Counted from the stretch's first letter, positions 42,006-52,913 are shown. The stretch: 64,000 nucleotides of DNA from Amia ocellicauda (GCF_036373705.1 NC_089855.1:49990318-50054317); one strand, 5' to 3'. Translations and numbers: made by a program. The notes: generated by a model from the letters alone, not told the origin.

Positions 42006-43911
42006 TGAGGATTAGCTCACGTGGTAGAGCGCTCGCTTAGCATTGTAGCGTTATGTTGGGTGTATTTGGATAAGAGCATTTGGGCTCTGAGCTGAAGCAC
42101 TGATCTAAAGAAAACCTCTCCCCCCCAAAGTTATCAGATTCCCTTAGCTCATCAGCTTGGAAATGGTTTGCATCAAAGTGACAGTTTTGGGGAGGATGGC
42201 ACCAAGAAGAGGCCAAATAGTTTGGAATTCTGCTATGAGATGTCTGGAGAAAGGGGCCTGTACGTGATAAAAACTCTTTGAAGTGGACGAGAGCCGAAAT
42301 CCCGACATAGAGCTACGAACCCAGGCCAACCGGCATTTCCAAAAGATGGCATGGATTGACATCAGTCATAAATCAAGCCCCCCTCCAATAGGACACTGGG
42401 GGCTGAAACCGAAATCCAATCTCAAAAACTCAAGAACCAATCACCTCTTGATCTGACAGACTATAAGGAACAGCGGGCAGTCTTTCTCGCTCTCTCTCAC
42501 CTGAACCAGTAACTCGCTGCCACAGCTCAACCTGTAGCTCTGTTGCCAGAACCGGAACCAGAAACCAACTAAGTCTTTGCCGGCAACAGAAGAGTTAAAC
42601 TGGGAGAAGGAGATTGAGCCGTACGAAGAATTCTTTTAAAGGACTTTATTAAATAAAGAACTTTACAGACTGCGCTGCCCGCCTGTGCCCACCTGATCAG
42701 TGGAGTTTTACAGCTGGACAATTGACTAAGTCGACTGTATACGAAAGTGTCAGTCATTTAAATAGCTATTTGAGTCTTAAGAAACTTGACCCTTGGAACA
42801 AACACGGCCCTGCTTTCCTCAAAGACTTTGTCTTCAAATAAGTACGGTGAGAGACCCTGCTTGCCAAGAAGATTTTGTGCACAACCTTGGAGACTTCAAA
42901 CCAGTGGAAAATCTGTTTGGAAACGACTCTACTTTCGCGAAACCCCAACTTCCAGGTGTATCGACTGAGTGGAAGTTCTTGGACAAAGCCGAACCGGGCT
43001 GCCTTTGTTCCAAACCACACGGACCTCGTGCCGTGTGCTGTTATCTGAGCCCGAAGCCAGAGAGGCCTCTCTGCGATGAAGTTCAGATAAGTTTAACAGT
43101 TTGGAGTTCATGATTCATGACATTTGAGAAATCAATTAGAAATGTTAATCTGTGATTCATAACTCTAGAATGTGTAATATCATTTAGTTTCTTAAATATA
43201 AATGTGTGTTGCATTAAACTGTTTTGTTGATAATTTTAGAAATAAAATCTGTCAACGCCGAGAAATATCTTCTCATTCCTGTTTAACTGTTTAGTCTGAA
43301 ATTGACACAAGTTAATAGACATTAGATTATTGGTGGCCCTGCCTATCCTTAATCATTGAATAATAATCAGTTAAGGGAAATTGTGGTAACAAGTAATGAT
43401 AGGATCTTTCTCGGCACCTAAACGTGAATGAGACTGATATATATGTAACGAGAAGTTACCTGACATAAATACTAACCTGCGAAGTTATTTAATGTCTGAC
43501 TAATAATACTAACGAGAGACTCACCTTCGTCTTACTAACCGGTATTGTAGTCAATGTGTTTATAACCTTTTTTGTTTAACGATTTGTGTTATCATATGTG
43601 ATCCCATGGTCTTTGATTTGGTCACGGAAGTGATTTGTCTTCGATTTGTTGATCTAGAGTTGAATTGTAATTAGTTTTTCCCTTTTGTATAATTAGTGTA
43701 GTGCTACATTTAGTCTTTGTTTTGAATACATTTGACAATTTATATCTTTGGAATTGGTGTCTGCGTCCAATTATTACAGAAATTGAGTTCTACAAGATTC
43801 CAGGATTCGTGATAAGGTGATACTCTAAATTCACTTCTTTAATTGAAATGTATAAGTGTACCTTACGCTACAGCATGCGAGAGGCAGCGGGATCGATGCC
43901 CGCATTCTCCA
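42006..43911 (+). pseudogene. tRNA-Ala(AGC) split by an LTR, unit 5
   Basis: Halves at 42006-42043 and 43873-43911, organised as in unit 1. Confidence 0.9.
42044..43872 (+). mobile_element. Solo-LTR-like element, unit 5
   Basis: 1829 bp, same ends and signals as in unit 1. Confidence 0.72.
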
Positions 43912-44908
43912 AGGCCTCAGGCGCTCGTGCCCCGGTTTCGGGGGAGAGTCGCTCACTTTTCTTGCCGCAGACACAGGCGCAAGGCATTGCCTGTTTGCCG
44001 TAAGGTTATCAGACACAACGCGCCGGCGACGGCTGCAGCATTAGCACGCCGGCTGGCCCTTCCGAAGTTCCCCAAAAACGACCGAGATGCCGCTTCGACG
44101 TCGTAACCCCAGGAACGACCGCAAAGGCACTCCAACCCTCAATCTTCCGATCCGAAGTCAGACCGAAGAGACTGTATGATGTCTTAGATTAAAGATAGTA
44201 TGCAGACGGAGCAAGTTAGATTTATCGAGCTAGCAAACAGCCATTGAGGCACCTGTTCGGGACGTACCCTGTAGAAATTCCTGTCAACGATAAAAGGATC
44301 AAACGGTGGAGAAAAAGCCCGCAGGATGTTTGTCAAAACTCTGTTTGTGGACTGAATGGCTTTCCCAGATTGGCAGGGACTGTTTTTGGTATTGACTGAG
44401 GGACAGTTGTAAAAGACAACCTCTCACCGGACCTCTGGCATACACCAAAGAAAGCCACCCCACCTCTCCCCCGGATCTCACAAAACACAATCCCCCCCGC
44501 CCCCAGGGAAGACAGACCGCAATCGGACTCGGGCTTGCACCTTTTGATTGGATGAACGGCCGCAAACATTCTATGTCATTTTCTTTTAAAGCTTCACTCG
44601 TGCTTGTAAAAAACCGAGGTCTCACTGAAAGAATGCCCTGACGTGGTTGCTTCCAAGCTAGCTGGTTTACAAAGTTCCTTTTCGCTTTAACGATGATTTC
44701 CAAGAAGGGAAATAATCTATCTGTAATCTGTCATCACAGGCACCTTCTTCTCCGTTAAGCCACGCGGTCACCACCAGGCCGACCCGGAGTTTTCGCCAAT
44801 TTGTCTCCAAGCCTCCCAAGAGGGAACATAAACAGGTCTTATTTGCAGACACAGGCCCTCACGCAGGGAGACCACAGCTTCACCGCCGCTGCCCCTGCCA
44901 AAAGCCCC

Positions 44909-44980
44909 AGGTCCCACCGAGACTTGAACTCGGATCGCTGGATTCAGAGTCCAGAGTGCTAACCATTACACCATGGAACC
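44909..44980 (-). tRNA. tRNA-Gln(CTG), unit 5
   Basis: 72 nt, canonical, as in unit 1. Confidence 0.95.
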
Positions 44981-45115
44981 AAGCCCGCTGCCCACCTCTT
45001 GCCCGTGACAAAGGTTTCTGCTCTACGCACACGTCTCGCTCTGTCGCACGGCCAAGTCCAGAGTGAGCCAAGTTGCGCCCAGAGTGCTGCGTGTGGCGGG
45101 TCACTTCCGGAGCCG

Positions 45116-45187
45116 TCCCTGGTGGTCTAGTGGTCAGGATTCGGCGCTCTCACCGCCACGGCCCGGGTTCGATTCCCGGTCAGGGAA
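45116..45187 (+). tRNA. tRNA-Glu(CTC), unit 5, next to element C
   Basis: Same arrangement as at element B: the element starts 33 nt downstream and its T6 run (45235-45240) replaces the unit's own terminator. One base near the anticodon stem/variable region (CCACGG) differs from the other copies. Confidence 0.94.
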
Positions 45188-45220
45188 GGTGGATCTGTTG
45201 CTCTTCCCCTAGGACCTGTG

Positions 45221-45401
45221 AGTAGGTAGTAGGGTTTTTTGGGCGCGGCCTATTTTGTTATGACGTATGCCCTAAGCTTATTAATATTCCTACGTCATAA
45301 TTGGGGGGCGTGATTTTAGAGTTATTTCCTTAATTATTCCTACGTCATATCCGTCAGAAAGTGTACACCCCTAAAACCCTGAACAACAAGGCCACCCATA
45401 A
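45221..45401. repeat. Left terminal inverted repeat, copy C
   Basis: 181 bp, inverted match of 61627-61807 with about one mismatch. It carries the same three TACGTCA-type words and T6 run. Confidence 0.94.
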
Positions 45402-45449
45402 AGACCCCCCCCCCCCCCTCTGAAGGCAACGCCCCGAAACTCTCCTCTC

Positions 45450-45457
45450 TATTTAAG
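45450..45457 (+). promoter_or_regulatory. TATA-like box of the first left-end gene (copy C)
   Basis: TATTTAAG lies 74 bases before the ATG at 45524, as in copy B. Confidence 0.5.
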
Positions 45458-45523
45458 ACCCCGCGCTGCTTTTAGGCAATACCTCTTTAATTCTCAGCAT
45501 CTGAAACATCCCGCTTCTTCAAC

Positions 45524-46234
45524 ATGTCCAGCGACATCAACATGAAACCCCGCAAGAAACAATCCCGGGCAAGGGTTCCTGTACTCACCAATTTGAAGAT
45601 TGAACGCTCCTGGGTGTTGTTCTGGGGGGGTCGACGGGGTTACCGCTTTAAAAGGGATCCCAGCTATGTTGGAGTGGAGCTTTTTGCTTTGGGAGAGAAG
45701 GAGGGTACGTTGGAACCTTTTGAGACGGTGATTGAATACTCTTTTGAGGACTGGTTGAAGGTGATGGCATGGAGAGACCTGGGGCTTGTGGATAAGACTC
45801 TAGAAGGCTTGCAAGAGGGTCCAAGAGAAGGCGAAACGGAGTCTCCGACTCAGAGTTTTGAAAGGTGTGAATGGGAAAGCTTGCAGAACTACGGTACAGT
45901 GGTGAAGAGTCTATCTCTAACTACTGATCGTAAGGTTTTGTTTAGCAGTACCCTGATTACAAACCCTATTGAAGGGGTTGTGGAGGATCCAGAAAAACAG
46001 GTTACTGAAATTATGTTTGACGCCGTGGACTGGCCGTTCTTGAAAGAGGTCATAAACTGTATAAATGATGGTTTTGACATCTTGACCAAATGTTCACAAC
46101 TGGATTCTGTTAGAAGGAGAATATGCTGGATTATGGATTATATATCCCCCTTGAATGACGACGACGATGATAAAACAGACGACCTGTGGGGGGTTGGAGG
46201 GGGGTCTGACGGCTCAGGGTCTACTCTCTTCTAA
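45524..46234 (+). CDS. Left-end protein 1, 236 aa, unknown (copy C)
   Basis: Same protein as at 21910-22620, described there. Confidence 0.6.
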   Translation: MSSDINMKPRKKQSRARVPVLTNLKIERSWVLFWGGRRGYRFKRDPSYVGVELFALGEKEGTLEPFETVIEYSFEDWLKVMAWRDLGLVDKTLEGLQEGPREGETESPTQSFERCEWESLQNYGTVVKSLSLTTDRKVLFSSTLITNPIEGVVEDPEKQVTEIMFDAVDWPFLKEVINCINDGFDILTKCSQLDSVRRRICWIMDYISPLNDDDDDKTDDLWGVGGGSDGSGSTLF

Positions 46235-46236
46235 GA

Positions 46237-46276
46237 GGGCGGTGTGTCGTGACGTAGTGAAGAGATAGGATAAAAG
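46237..46276 (+). promoter_or_regulatory. Promoter-like cluster before left-end gene 2 (copy C)
   Basis: GC box (46237), TGACGTA (46250) and GATAAAAG (46269) at the same spacing as in copy B. Confidence 0.5.
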
Positions 46277-46312
46277 GCGCAACAATTCATTCATGGTTTA
46301 AAATTAAAGAGA

Positions 46313-47161
46313 ATGTCTTACCCGAAAGCTGCGGACGTCGACAGGCTCTACAGGCCTCTTCAAACCCGGGATCACCCCTGGTTCTATTCCCCAGATTTTG
46401 TATACACTCCGGAACCCTCTGACTGCGGTTACCCTCCAAGACCTCAGACCCCGGTCCCTCAGGACGAAACAACATGCGGAGCGATGGATGTCCAAATGAG
46501 TCTCGGGGATCCCCAGCCTCTGGAGCTCATGGAGGGCCTCGATTTTGCCGAACTGTCTACCGTCTGTGCGTCTCAGGAGGGGGTCAGTCCAATGGATGTA
46601 GAAACACCCCACAAACCACCAGGCGACCCAATGAGCATCGGACGGTCTCGGGGGCGTGATGAAGACGCAGGATTTATGCCCGGGGTAGGTGTCCAAGTAA
46701 GCAGAGTGGTTAAAAGCACCCTGGTGTATATTCTGAGTGCTCTCATCGACCGAGCTCTGAAAGAAGTCTGTCGGGGGTGTGAAGTGAATCACCCCAGTCA
46801 GTTGAGACACAGTTGTTTGTTTGAACCAGACCGTTACTATTTCCTGTTCTATTTCAACGTGTTTTACAGAAGACTGAACAAACCGTGGCTGAAACCGGCA
46901 CTAATCAAGGCTCTGTCTTACTCCCACATACATGTCACTGCTGGACAAGTCCAGAAAATCATAGATGAGATTTTGCTAGAGCTGAAAAAGGAGCCGTTTA
47001 TAATAGAGAAACTTGGGCAGCTGCTCAATGACCTGGACGAGCCAAGTAGAAAAACCGCTGGCAAGCTAAAAGCTTATTTCTTCCGTAAAGAAGTTAAAGC
47101 TGGGGGCAGCGACGAAGAATTCGACATCTACGCCACTGATTCAGACTCTGACCTGAACTAA
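46313..47161 (+). CDS. Left-end protein 2, 282 aa, candidate zinc-binding (copy C)
   Basis: The N-terminal half is Pro/Asp-rich and probably disordered. The C-terminal half is folded, with a compact Cys/His cluster (CRGCEVNHPSQLRHSCL: C153, C156, H160, H166, C168) that could bind zinc, then a Tyr/Phe-rich helix region and an acidic tail (DSDSDLN). I recall similar GCxxxHPSQxxHxCL words in early-type proteins of small DNA viruses of fish, but cannot verify this. No LxCxE word is present. It lies between left-end protein 1 and the Bcl-2-like gene behind its own promoter-like cluster, so an early regulatory or host-directed role is likely. Confidence 0.6.
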   Translation: MSYPKAADVDRLYRPLQTRDHPWFYSPDFVYTPEPSDCGYPPRPQTPVPQDETTCGAMDVQMSLGDPQPLELMEGLDFAELSTVCASQEGVSPMDVETPHKPPGDPMSIGRSRGRDEDAGFMPGVGVQVSRVVKSTLVYILSALIDRALKEVCRGCEVNHPSQLRHSCLFEPDRYYFLFYFNVFYRRLNKPWLKPALIKALSYSHIHVTAGQVQKIIDEILLELKKEPFIIEKLGQLLNDLDEPSRKTAGKLKAYFFRKEVKAGGSDEEFDIYATDSDSDLN

Positions 47162-47173
47162 GGGACTTTGAAC

Positions 47174-47680
47174 ATGGGGAATGTTCTGGACTGCTGCTGC
47201 AACTGGTTCTGTCATCAACACTCTGCAGCTAACCTGAGAGCGCTATTACACCATGTGCTTGACAGAAAAGTAGCCAACGCGAGCCTTTTCTCTACAGATT
47301 TAACCATCGATGAGGATCAACTTTCAAACCTGGAAAAGTTAATGGTTGCTGTAACAAAGACCGGGGGGTACGAACACTGGGATGAAGCGCTCAAGGGGGC
47401 CAAGAATGATATTAGGCCATTTCATCAACATCTGTATGACCTTTTACTGAGCATGTTTAATACCCCTCTGTTTACTTTTAAAATAGGTCATATTGTTGTT
47501 TTATTTACATATGTAACTGAGGTGTGTGCCTACAAGATAAAGAAACAGGTATTTGTTGATATAGATCAAGTAACCAATCATCTGATTTCTTTTTGTCTGG
47601 ACCGTAGAAAAAATTGTTGTGTATGTTATACTTTTCTCAAATGTCTAAAAAGGGGTATCTGCTCTCCTGAAGTTGAATAA
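47174..47680 (+). CDS. Candidate Bcl-2/E1B-19K-like protein, 168 aa (copy C)
   Basis: Same protein as at 23560-24066, described there. Confidence 0.5.
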   Translation: MGNVLDCCCNWFCHQHSAANLRALLHHVLDRKVANASLFSTDLTIDEDQLSNLEKLMVAVTKTGGYEHWDEALKGAKNDIRPFHQHLYDLLLSMFNTPLFTFKIGHIVVLFTYVTEVCAYKIKKQVFVDIDQVTNHLISFCLDRRKNCCVCYTFLKCLKRGICSPEVE

Positions 47681-47697
47681 AAAACCTTGTATAAAAA
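47676..47697 (+). promoter_or_regulatory. Poly(A) signal and TATA box before integrase (copy C)
   Basis: AATAAA 47676-47681 and TATAAAAA 47690-47697, as in copy B. Confidence 0.55.
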
Positions 47698-47736
47698 CTT
47701 TGCGCATTGTGTGGGTCTGTGTGTTTATTTGGCAGA

Positions 47737-48828
47737 ATGACTCGGCAAGCTCCCCAAATGCATGAACTATACTACAACCCAGCCAAGATTGGGGGTTTGG
47801 CGGGTAAGAAGGGTTTTCAAAGAGGACTCGCTGAGGCCAGCGTGAAGGTTAATGATGTGGTTGTTTCAGAATGGTTACGGGAACAAGACGCCTATACCTT
47901 ACATAAACCTCTCAGGATTAACTTTAAAAGAAACCGTGTATATGCAACTGACATAGACTCACAATGCCAAATGGATCTAGTCGATATGTCAAATTTATCA
48001 AAACATAACAATGGTCACAAATTTATGTTGATGTGTATCGATGTGTTATCAAAATATGCCTGGGCTCGCATTCTACATAATAAAACAGGTCGGGCGGTGA
48101 CAAGGGCCTTTGAGGATATATTGTCCCAGGGACGATGTCCTAAAAAACTGCAGACTGATAAAGGAAAAGAGTTTCTCAACAGAGAATTTCAGAATCTACT
48201 GAAGAGACACAAAATACATCATTTCACCACCGGTAATGAGCTTAAGGCATCGGTGGTGGAGAGGTTTAACCGCACCATAAAGACCAAAATGTGGAGATAT
48301 TTTACAGCGGTCAACACGTTCAAGTATTTTGATAAAGTTCAGGATTTTATCGATGCTTACAACCAAGGGTATCACGCCAGTATTAAAATGAAGCCTATAG
48401 ATGTTGATCAAAGTAATTCTTTTAAGGTCTATAAAAAATTATACGGCCCATTTATTAAGAAGGGGAAAACTACTTATAAGTTCAACATCGGTGATGTGGT
48501 TCGCGTTTCAAAGCTAAGGAGTACTTTTGCCAAAGGTTATGAACAAACATTTTCTGACGAATATTTTACAGTTACCGAACAGGTGGCTAGAGACCCCCCC
48601 GTGTACCGGTTAAAAGACTATGACGGGGAGGATATAGAAGGAACGTTTTACGAAGCCGAGTTACAAAAAATTATTGTGGGTAAAGACATTGTATACAGAG
48701 TTGAAAAGATATTAGCTGAGAAAACCCAGAACCGGAAAAAATATGTGTTGGTGAAATGGCTTGGATGGCCTGAAAAGTTCAATAGTTGGGTCCCGGAACA
48801 ACAGGTTTGTGATATTCAAGCCTTATAA
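47737..48828 (+). CDS. INT: Retrovirus-like DDE integrase with chromodomain (copy C)
   Basis: 363 residues with the same catalytic triad and chromodomain as at 24123. It differs from copy B at a handful of residues. Confidence 0.95.
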   Translation: MTRQAPQMHELYYNPAKIGGLAGKKGFQRGLAEASVKVNDVVVSEWLREQDAYTLHKPLRINFKRNRVYATDIDSQCQMDLVDMSNLSKHNNGHKFMLMCIDVLSKYAWARILHNKTGRAVTRAFEDILSQGRCPKKLQTDKGKEFLNREFQNLLKRHKIHHFTTGNELKASVVERFNRTIKTKMWRYFTAVNTFKYFDKVQDFIDAYNQGYHASIKMKPIDVDQSNSFKVYKKLYGPFIKKGKTTYKFNIGDVVRVSKLRSTFAKGYEQTFSDEYFTVTEQVARDPPVYRLKDYDGEDIEGTFYEAELQKIIVGKDIVYRVEKILAEKTQNRKKYVLVKWLGWPEKFNSWVPEQQVCDIQAL

Positions 48829-48832
48829 CAAC

Positions 48833-49630
48833 ATGCCCGCTGGTGTGATGGGGTCATTACTTTCGATACTCAAGATGGAATCAGGAGGCTTCTACGTGAC
48901 TCTACCCAGTAACGCCTCTCTCGATATATACCCTAAAAATGAAATATCCAGTTACACGGTACAATTTGGAAAATCTATAGATCTAAGGGGGTCGTGGGAA
49001 GTGGGGTTGGCGGAAATACAGTATCCTTACACTTGGGCTGTTTTACAAGATAAGGATGCCACCTTCGCCATTTTTGACGATGTTAAAAAGAGTCAATGGA
49101 CATTCACGATGCAAGGAGGTTATTATGACAATGTGGATACAATATTAGATGAGATGCATAAACAGTTCTCAGAAGGCACCCCCAACATCAAGCTATATTA
49201 CAACCCTATTAAAAACAGAGTGTACAAGGTGTCAAAACCTGGTATTAGCATTCAAACCAAAGGACAACTGGGGCGTATATTAGGGTTCTATTCTGACACA
49301 GAGAGCAGGTTCTCAGAAGTGGTGGCACCCTTCCCGGCTGACATCAGTGGCGGCTTTTACACTCTTTATGTGTATACGGATATCATAACACACCAGAGGG
49401 TCGGGGATAGCTATGTCCCCCTTTTGAGAAATGTACTTATTAAAGGTAAAAGCAATGACATGGTCACAATTACTTATGACAAGCCACACTACGTACCAGT
49501 CTCAAAGACCCACTTTGACAACATCACGATCGAAGTAAAATCGGATCAGAATATCAACGTACCCTTCCGCTTCGGTAAAGTTATTGTCAAACTACATTTT
49601 CGACCCCTGAAACAGTGTGTACATTATTAA
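48833..49630 (+). CDS. mCP: Penton-like minor capsid protein (copy C)
   Basis: 265 residues, identical by eye to 25219-26016. Confidence 0.85.
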   Translation: MPAGVMGSLLSILKMESGGFYVTLPSNASLDIYPKNEISSYTVQFGKSIDLRGSWEVGLAEIQYPYTWAVLQDKDATFAIFDDVKKSQWTFTMQGGYYDNVDTILDEMHKQFSEGTPNIKLYYNPIKNRVYKVSKPGISIQTKGQLGRILGFYSDTESRFSEVVAPFPADISGGFYTLYVYTDIITHQRVGDSYVPLLRNVLIKGKSNDMVTITYDKPHYVPVSKTHFDNITIEVKSDQNINVPFRFGKVIVKLHFRPLKQCVHY

Positions 49631-49631
49631 A

Positions 49632-50120
49632 ATGGCTACCTCGAGGGGTTATGTAGATCCTAGCGCCTATGTGGATTATTACAAGATGCAAGCCGGGAAC
49701 GGCTTGCCCGGTTTTGTAGGAGCCCCCACAATGTATGGAGCCGGTCTAGGAGGACTCTTTCGTGGTCTCTTTAGAATGGCCGTACCCCTGCTTAAGAGAG
49801 GCTCTGCTATAGCCAGACCCCACTTGAAATCAGCGGCTAAAAATATTGTTAGTGACGTGTTCACCAATGTTATGAACCGGGCAGCTAGCCATGAGCAGCA
49901 GGAGGGTTCGGGTCTCATGGTAATGGCGAGGAGGGGGGGTAAAAGAAGAAACAGTATGTGTCCACCAGGGCGACGAAGATCCGTGGCTAACAAAAAACGA
50001 AGAAGCTCTCATTCGCCAACATATCGTGGAAACACTCGGAGAAGGAAGCAGCACAAGAAAAAACCTGCAAAAAGAAAGTCTCAAAGAAAGACAAATAGAG
50101 CCTCAGGATACATCTTTTAA
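49632..50120 (+). CDS. pX/pVI-like basic core protein (copy C)
   Basis: 162 residues, identical by eye to 26018-26506. Confidence 0.7.
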   Translation: MATSRGYVDPSAYVDYYKMQAGNGLPGFVGAPTMYGAGLGGLFRGLFRMAVPLLKRGSAIARPHLKSAAKNIVSDVFTNVMNRAASHEQQEGSGLMVMARRGGKRRNSMCPPGRRRSVANKKRRSSHSPTYRGNTRRRKQHKKKPAKRKSQRKTNRASGYIF

Positions 50121-50122
50121 AA

Positions 50123-51430
50123 ATGTCTTTTGTCCACAGTCTATCGGAAGAATGCGTCAAATCAGAACTGGATCTGTTTACAGTTCCATACACTCAAACG
50201 AGTATAGATAAGAGCATATATGTAGAGATACCCCCTCTTTCCGCAATTTCAGATACGGCCCCTCTGGAGTTTTTTATTGCTGGCAATGGCGAGGATTATA
50301 TTGATTTGAATAACACATTTATTTTAATGAACTGTAAAGTGACTGATGAGGATGGCGATGCAATCGAGAAGACGGCCAACGCTGGGGTCATCAATTACCC
50401 GGTGGCCACCATGTTTTCACAGGTGGATGTGACCCTGGGAGATCGGCTCATTAGTCAAAGCAGCAATACTTACCCCTATAGGGCCATGATGGAGTGTATC
50501 CTTAATTATAGTGAGGAGACCCTAAGCAAACAGTTCAGCCCCGGCCTTTTCTTCAAAGACACCCCGGAAGCTATGGACGACCAGGATCCAGAGGGACTCA
50601 ATAAGGGTTTGCAAAAAAGAACGGCCTTTTCAACAGAAGGGAGGACCTTTGAGCTAATGGGACATATTCATGCAGACATATTTTTCCAAGAAAAACTCAT
50701 GCTCAACGGGGTAGACATTAAAATTAAAATGATCCGTAGTAAAAGTGCTTTTTGTCTGATGACCCCTGATACTGAAAAATATAAACTGACCATATTATCG
50801 GCCTCGCTGTTTGTGAAAAAAGTATCCGTCTCCCCGGCGGTTAAACTAGGACATGCGCAGGCTTTAATGACGGCAAACGCCAAGTACCCGATCGAAAGAG
50901 TCTATATGAAAGTCCACAGTATCCCCGCAGGGACACGGGTGATGAACCAGGAAAATCTGTTTCTAGGCCAGCTCCCAAAACAGGTTATTATAGGTCTCGT
51001 GGATAATGATGCATTTACCGGGGTTTACAACAAGAACCCCTTTAACTTTAAACATTATAACGCGGAATTTATAGCACTGTACGTCGATGGTGTGCAGGTT
51101 CCATCCAGACCTTTTCAACCTGACTTTGAAAACGGCAACGCGGTTCGTGAATATTACAGTCTAGTACTGGCTACGGGTCGCCATCTCAAGGATCAACCTC
51201 TGCTGATCGATCGCCGGGAATACTGCAGCGGTTACACCCTGTACGGTTTCAACCTGACCCCTGACGAAGAGTGTGGACAACATTTTTCACTGATGAAGAC
51301 GGGCAATATGCGTTTGGAGATGCGTTTCAAGCAGCCTCTACCACGCACTGTAAATATGGTCGTGTATGCTGTGTTTGACAACATTATTGAGGTGAATCAG
51401 AGGAGAAACGTTCTGTATGATTATTATTAA
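50123..51430 (+). CDS. MCP: Major capsid protein, hexon-like double jelly roll (copy C)
   Basis: 435 residues, identical by eye to 26509-27816. Confidence 0.92.
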   Translation: MSFVHSLSEECVKSELDLFTVPYTQTSIDKSIYVEIPPLSAISDTAPLEFFIAGNGEDYIDLNNTFILMNCKVTDEDGDAIEKTANAGVINYPVATMFSQVDVTLGDRLISQSSNTYPYRAMMECILNYSEETLSKQFSPGLFFKDTPEAMDDQDPEGLNKGLQKRTAFSTEGRTFELMGHIHADIFFQEKLMLNGVDIKIKMIRSKSAFCLMTPDTEKYKLTILSASLFVKKVSVSPAVKLGHAQALMTANAKYPIERVYMKVHSIPAGTRVMNQENLFLGQLPKQVIIGLVDNDAFTGVYNKNPFNFKHYNAEFIALYVDGVQVPSRPFQPDFENGNAVREYYSLVLATGRHLKDQPLLIDRREYCSGYTLYGFNLTPDEECGQHFSLMKTGNMRLEMRFKQPLPRTVNMVVYAVFDNIIEVNQRRNVLYDYY

Positions 51431-51431
51431 A

Positions 51432-51989
51432 ATGAACACCAGAGAGCTCAACCACATCATGAATGCCCTGGACGGCTCACGGAAAGTGTTTCAAGGAGTC
51501 TACGCCTGCGACCAGCTGCCTAAATTTAAGATCAAGAATTTACCTGCAATGTACATAATCAACACACACCCTAAAAATATGCCCGGAGAACATTGGCTGG
51601 CTATTTATCTAAGGGAGGACCGCCGTGGGGAATTTTTTGATTCCTATGGAAACCCCCCGGATTTCAGACCTTTCCCTCGGAAGATCAATAACTTTCTGCT
51701 CAACAACTGTCAAGAAACCATTTACAGCGGTCGTCAAGTACAAAGTCTTCAGACCTTCACTTGTGGTCAACACTGTGTGTTTTTCTTATATCATAGATCT
51801 AAAGGAAGGTCATACCCCGATATTATGTCCTTGTACAGTGAGGATTTAGGCCAAAATGATAAAAAAGTGGCAGAGTTTGTCAGGACACTGTGGACCCCCC
51901 CTTATAACACAATTACTTACGACCCTAGCCAGCCATGTATACAGATGAGGTGTTCTTGTGAGGATTTTAAAAGATGTCATGCGTGTTAA
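51432..51989 (+). CDS. PRO: Adenain-like cysteine protease (copy C)
   Basis: 185 residues with the same catalytic residues as at 27818. Confidence 0.9.
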   Translation: MNTRELNHIMNALDGSRKVFQGVYACDQLPKFKIKNLPAMYIINTHPKNMPGEHWLAIYLREDRRGEFFDSYGNPPDFRPFPRKINNFLLNNCQETIYSGRQVQSLQTFTCGQHCVFFLYHRSKGRSYPDIMSLYSEDLGQNDKKVAEFVRTLWTPPYNTITYDPSQPCIQMRCSCEDFKRCHAC

Positions 51990-52033
51990 AGTGAAAAAAT
52001 AATGAAAACAGCCTTTGAATCATTAGTTTTGTT

Positions 52034-52081
52034 TTTATTCAACACAAATCTTATACAAAGCAGGGTTATGTTATAAATAAA
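52034..52081. terminator. Convergent poly(A) signals (copy C)
   Basis: Minus-strand AATAAA at 52034-52039 and plus-strand AATAAA at 52076-52081. Confidence 0.6.
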
Positions 52082-52167
52082 TGTACAACATTTGAAAATA
52101 AAAATAAAAAATAAAAAAATTGTTTGTCGGTTCCTTATTTACAGGGGAGACAAATAAAAACATGAGA

Positions 52168-52911
52168 TTAATAAGCTTCCCAACGATGGATAGATCCTGA
52201 GGAGGGTTGCTCAACACGGTCAGAGTAATGAGATATCGGCGTCAGATCAGTCACCACCTCTTTACACAGACGGATTTTTTGTCGCGTTTCCTGGTTAGGG
52301 ACTGTTGATTGGGGCATGTTCAGACAGGCCATCGCCTGTAGGAAAGCATTCCAGCCTACAGGTCGGCGACTATCGGGTACCTTATTAGTGCTAGTGACAC
52401 TCTTCAACAAATCAAACATGTGTGAACCTTTGATCAGTTGTCCTTTAAAAACAAATTCACCCTGTTCATTCCAAGTCGTTACCCGCGGTTTCTGAACCAT
52501 TTTGTGCAGAATATATTCTGCATGTCTTTTGCTTCTGGCCGGCATGTTTCTCAAAACATCCGTTACAACATCTCCCTCTGAACTCTCAACAGGTTCGGGC
52601 ACCGCAACATCTTTATCAACCGTACCCCCCGCATCAGTCCCAGAACCATTTTCTTGAGAGGCCATGGTTAAAGTTAAAATGTTTTGATCTTTTTCACCCT
52701 GTCTAACCAGACGGAGGTAGCGCTGTAACGTGTTGCTATACATCTGGGCTTTGGAATACTGATTTAAATCGGCCCTGGCCAGTATAGCTTTCATTTCAGA
52801 GTCCAGGTTGTTTTCGGCCGTTTGTCTAATGGGCTCTGGCCCGACAACATTTTTTCTCAGTTTCTCAAGCTGCTCCTGAGGGATCAAAAACATTTTCTGA
52901 GCATATTCCAT
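52168..52911 (-). CDS. Recurrent Polinton protein of unknown function, 247 aa (copy C)
   Basis: Same as 28554-29297. Confidence 0.7.
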   Translation of the reverse strand: MEYAQKMFLIPQEQLEKLRKNVVGPEPIRQTAENNLDSEMKAILARADLNQYSKAQMYSNTLQRYLRLVRQGEKDQNILTLTMASQENGSGTDAGGTVDKDVAVPEPVESSEGDVVTDVLRNMPARSKRHAEYILHKMVQKPRVTTWNEQGEFVFKGQLIKGSHMFDLLKSVTSTNKVPDSRRPVGWNAFLQAMACLNMPQSTVPNQETRQKIRLCKEVVTDLTPISHYSDRVEQPSSGSIHRWEAY

Positions 52912-52913
52912 TA

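Larger units (their letters stand above)
38196..45214 (+). repeat. Host tRNA tandem array 2, two units
   Basis: Units 38196-41709 and 41710-45214 are built as in array 1. The spacers between split tRNA-Ala and tRNA-Gln (40399-41403 and 43912-44908) are about 1.0 kb and show no recognisable gene. Confidence 0.9.

Noticed and set aside
45524-47161. Retinoblastoma-binding LxCxE motif in the left-end proteins
   Set aside because: Searched by eye; VCASQE and RCEWE do not fit the spacing.
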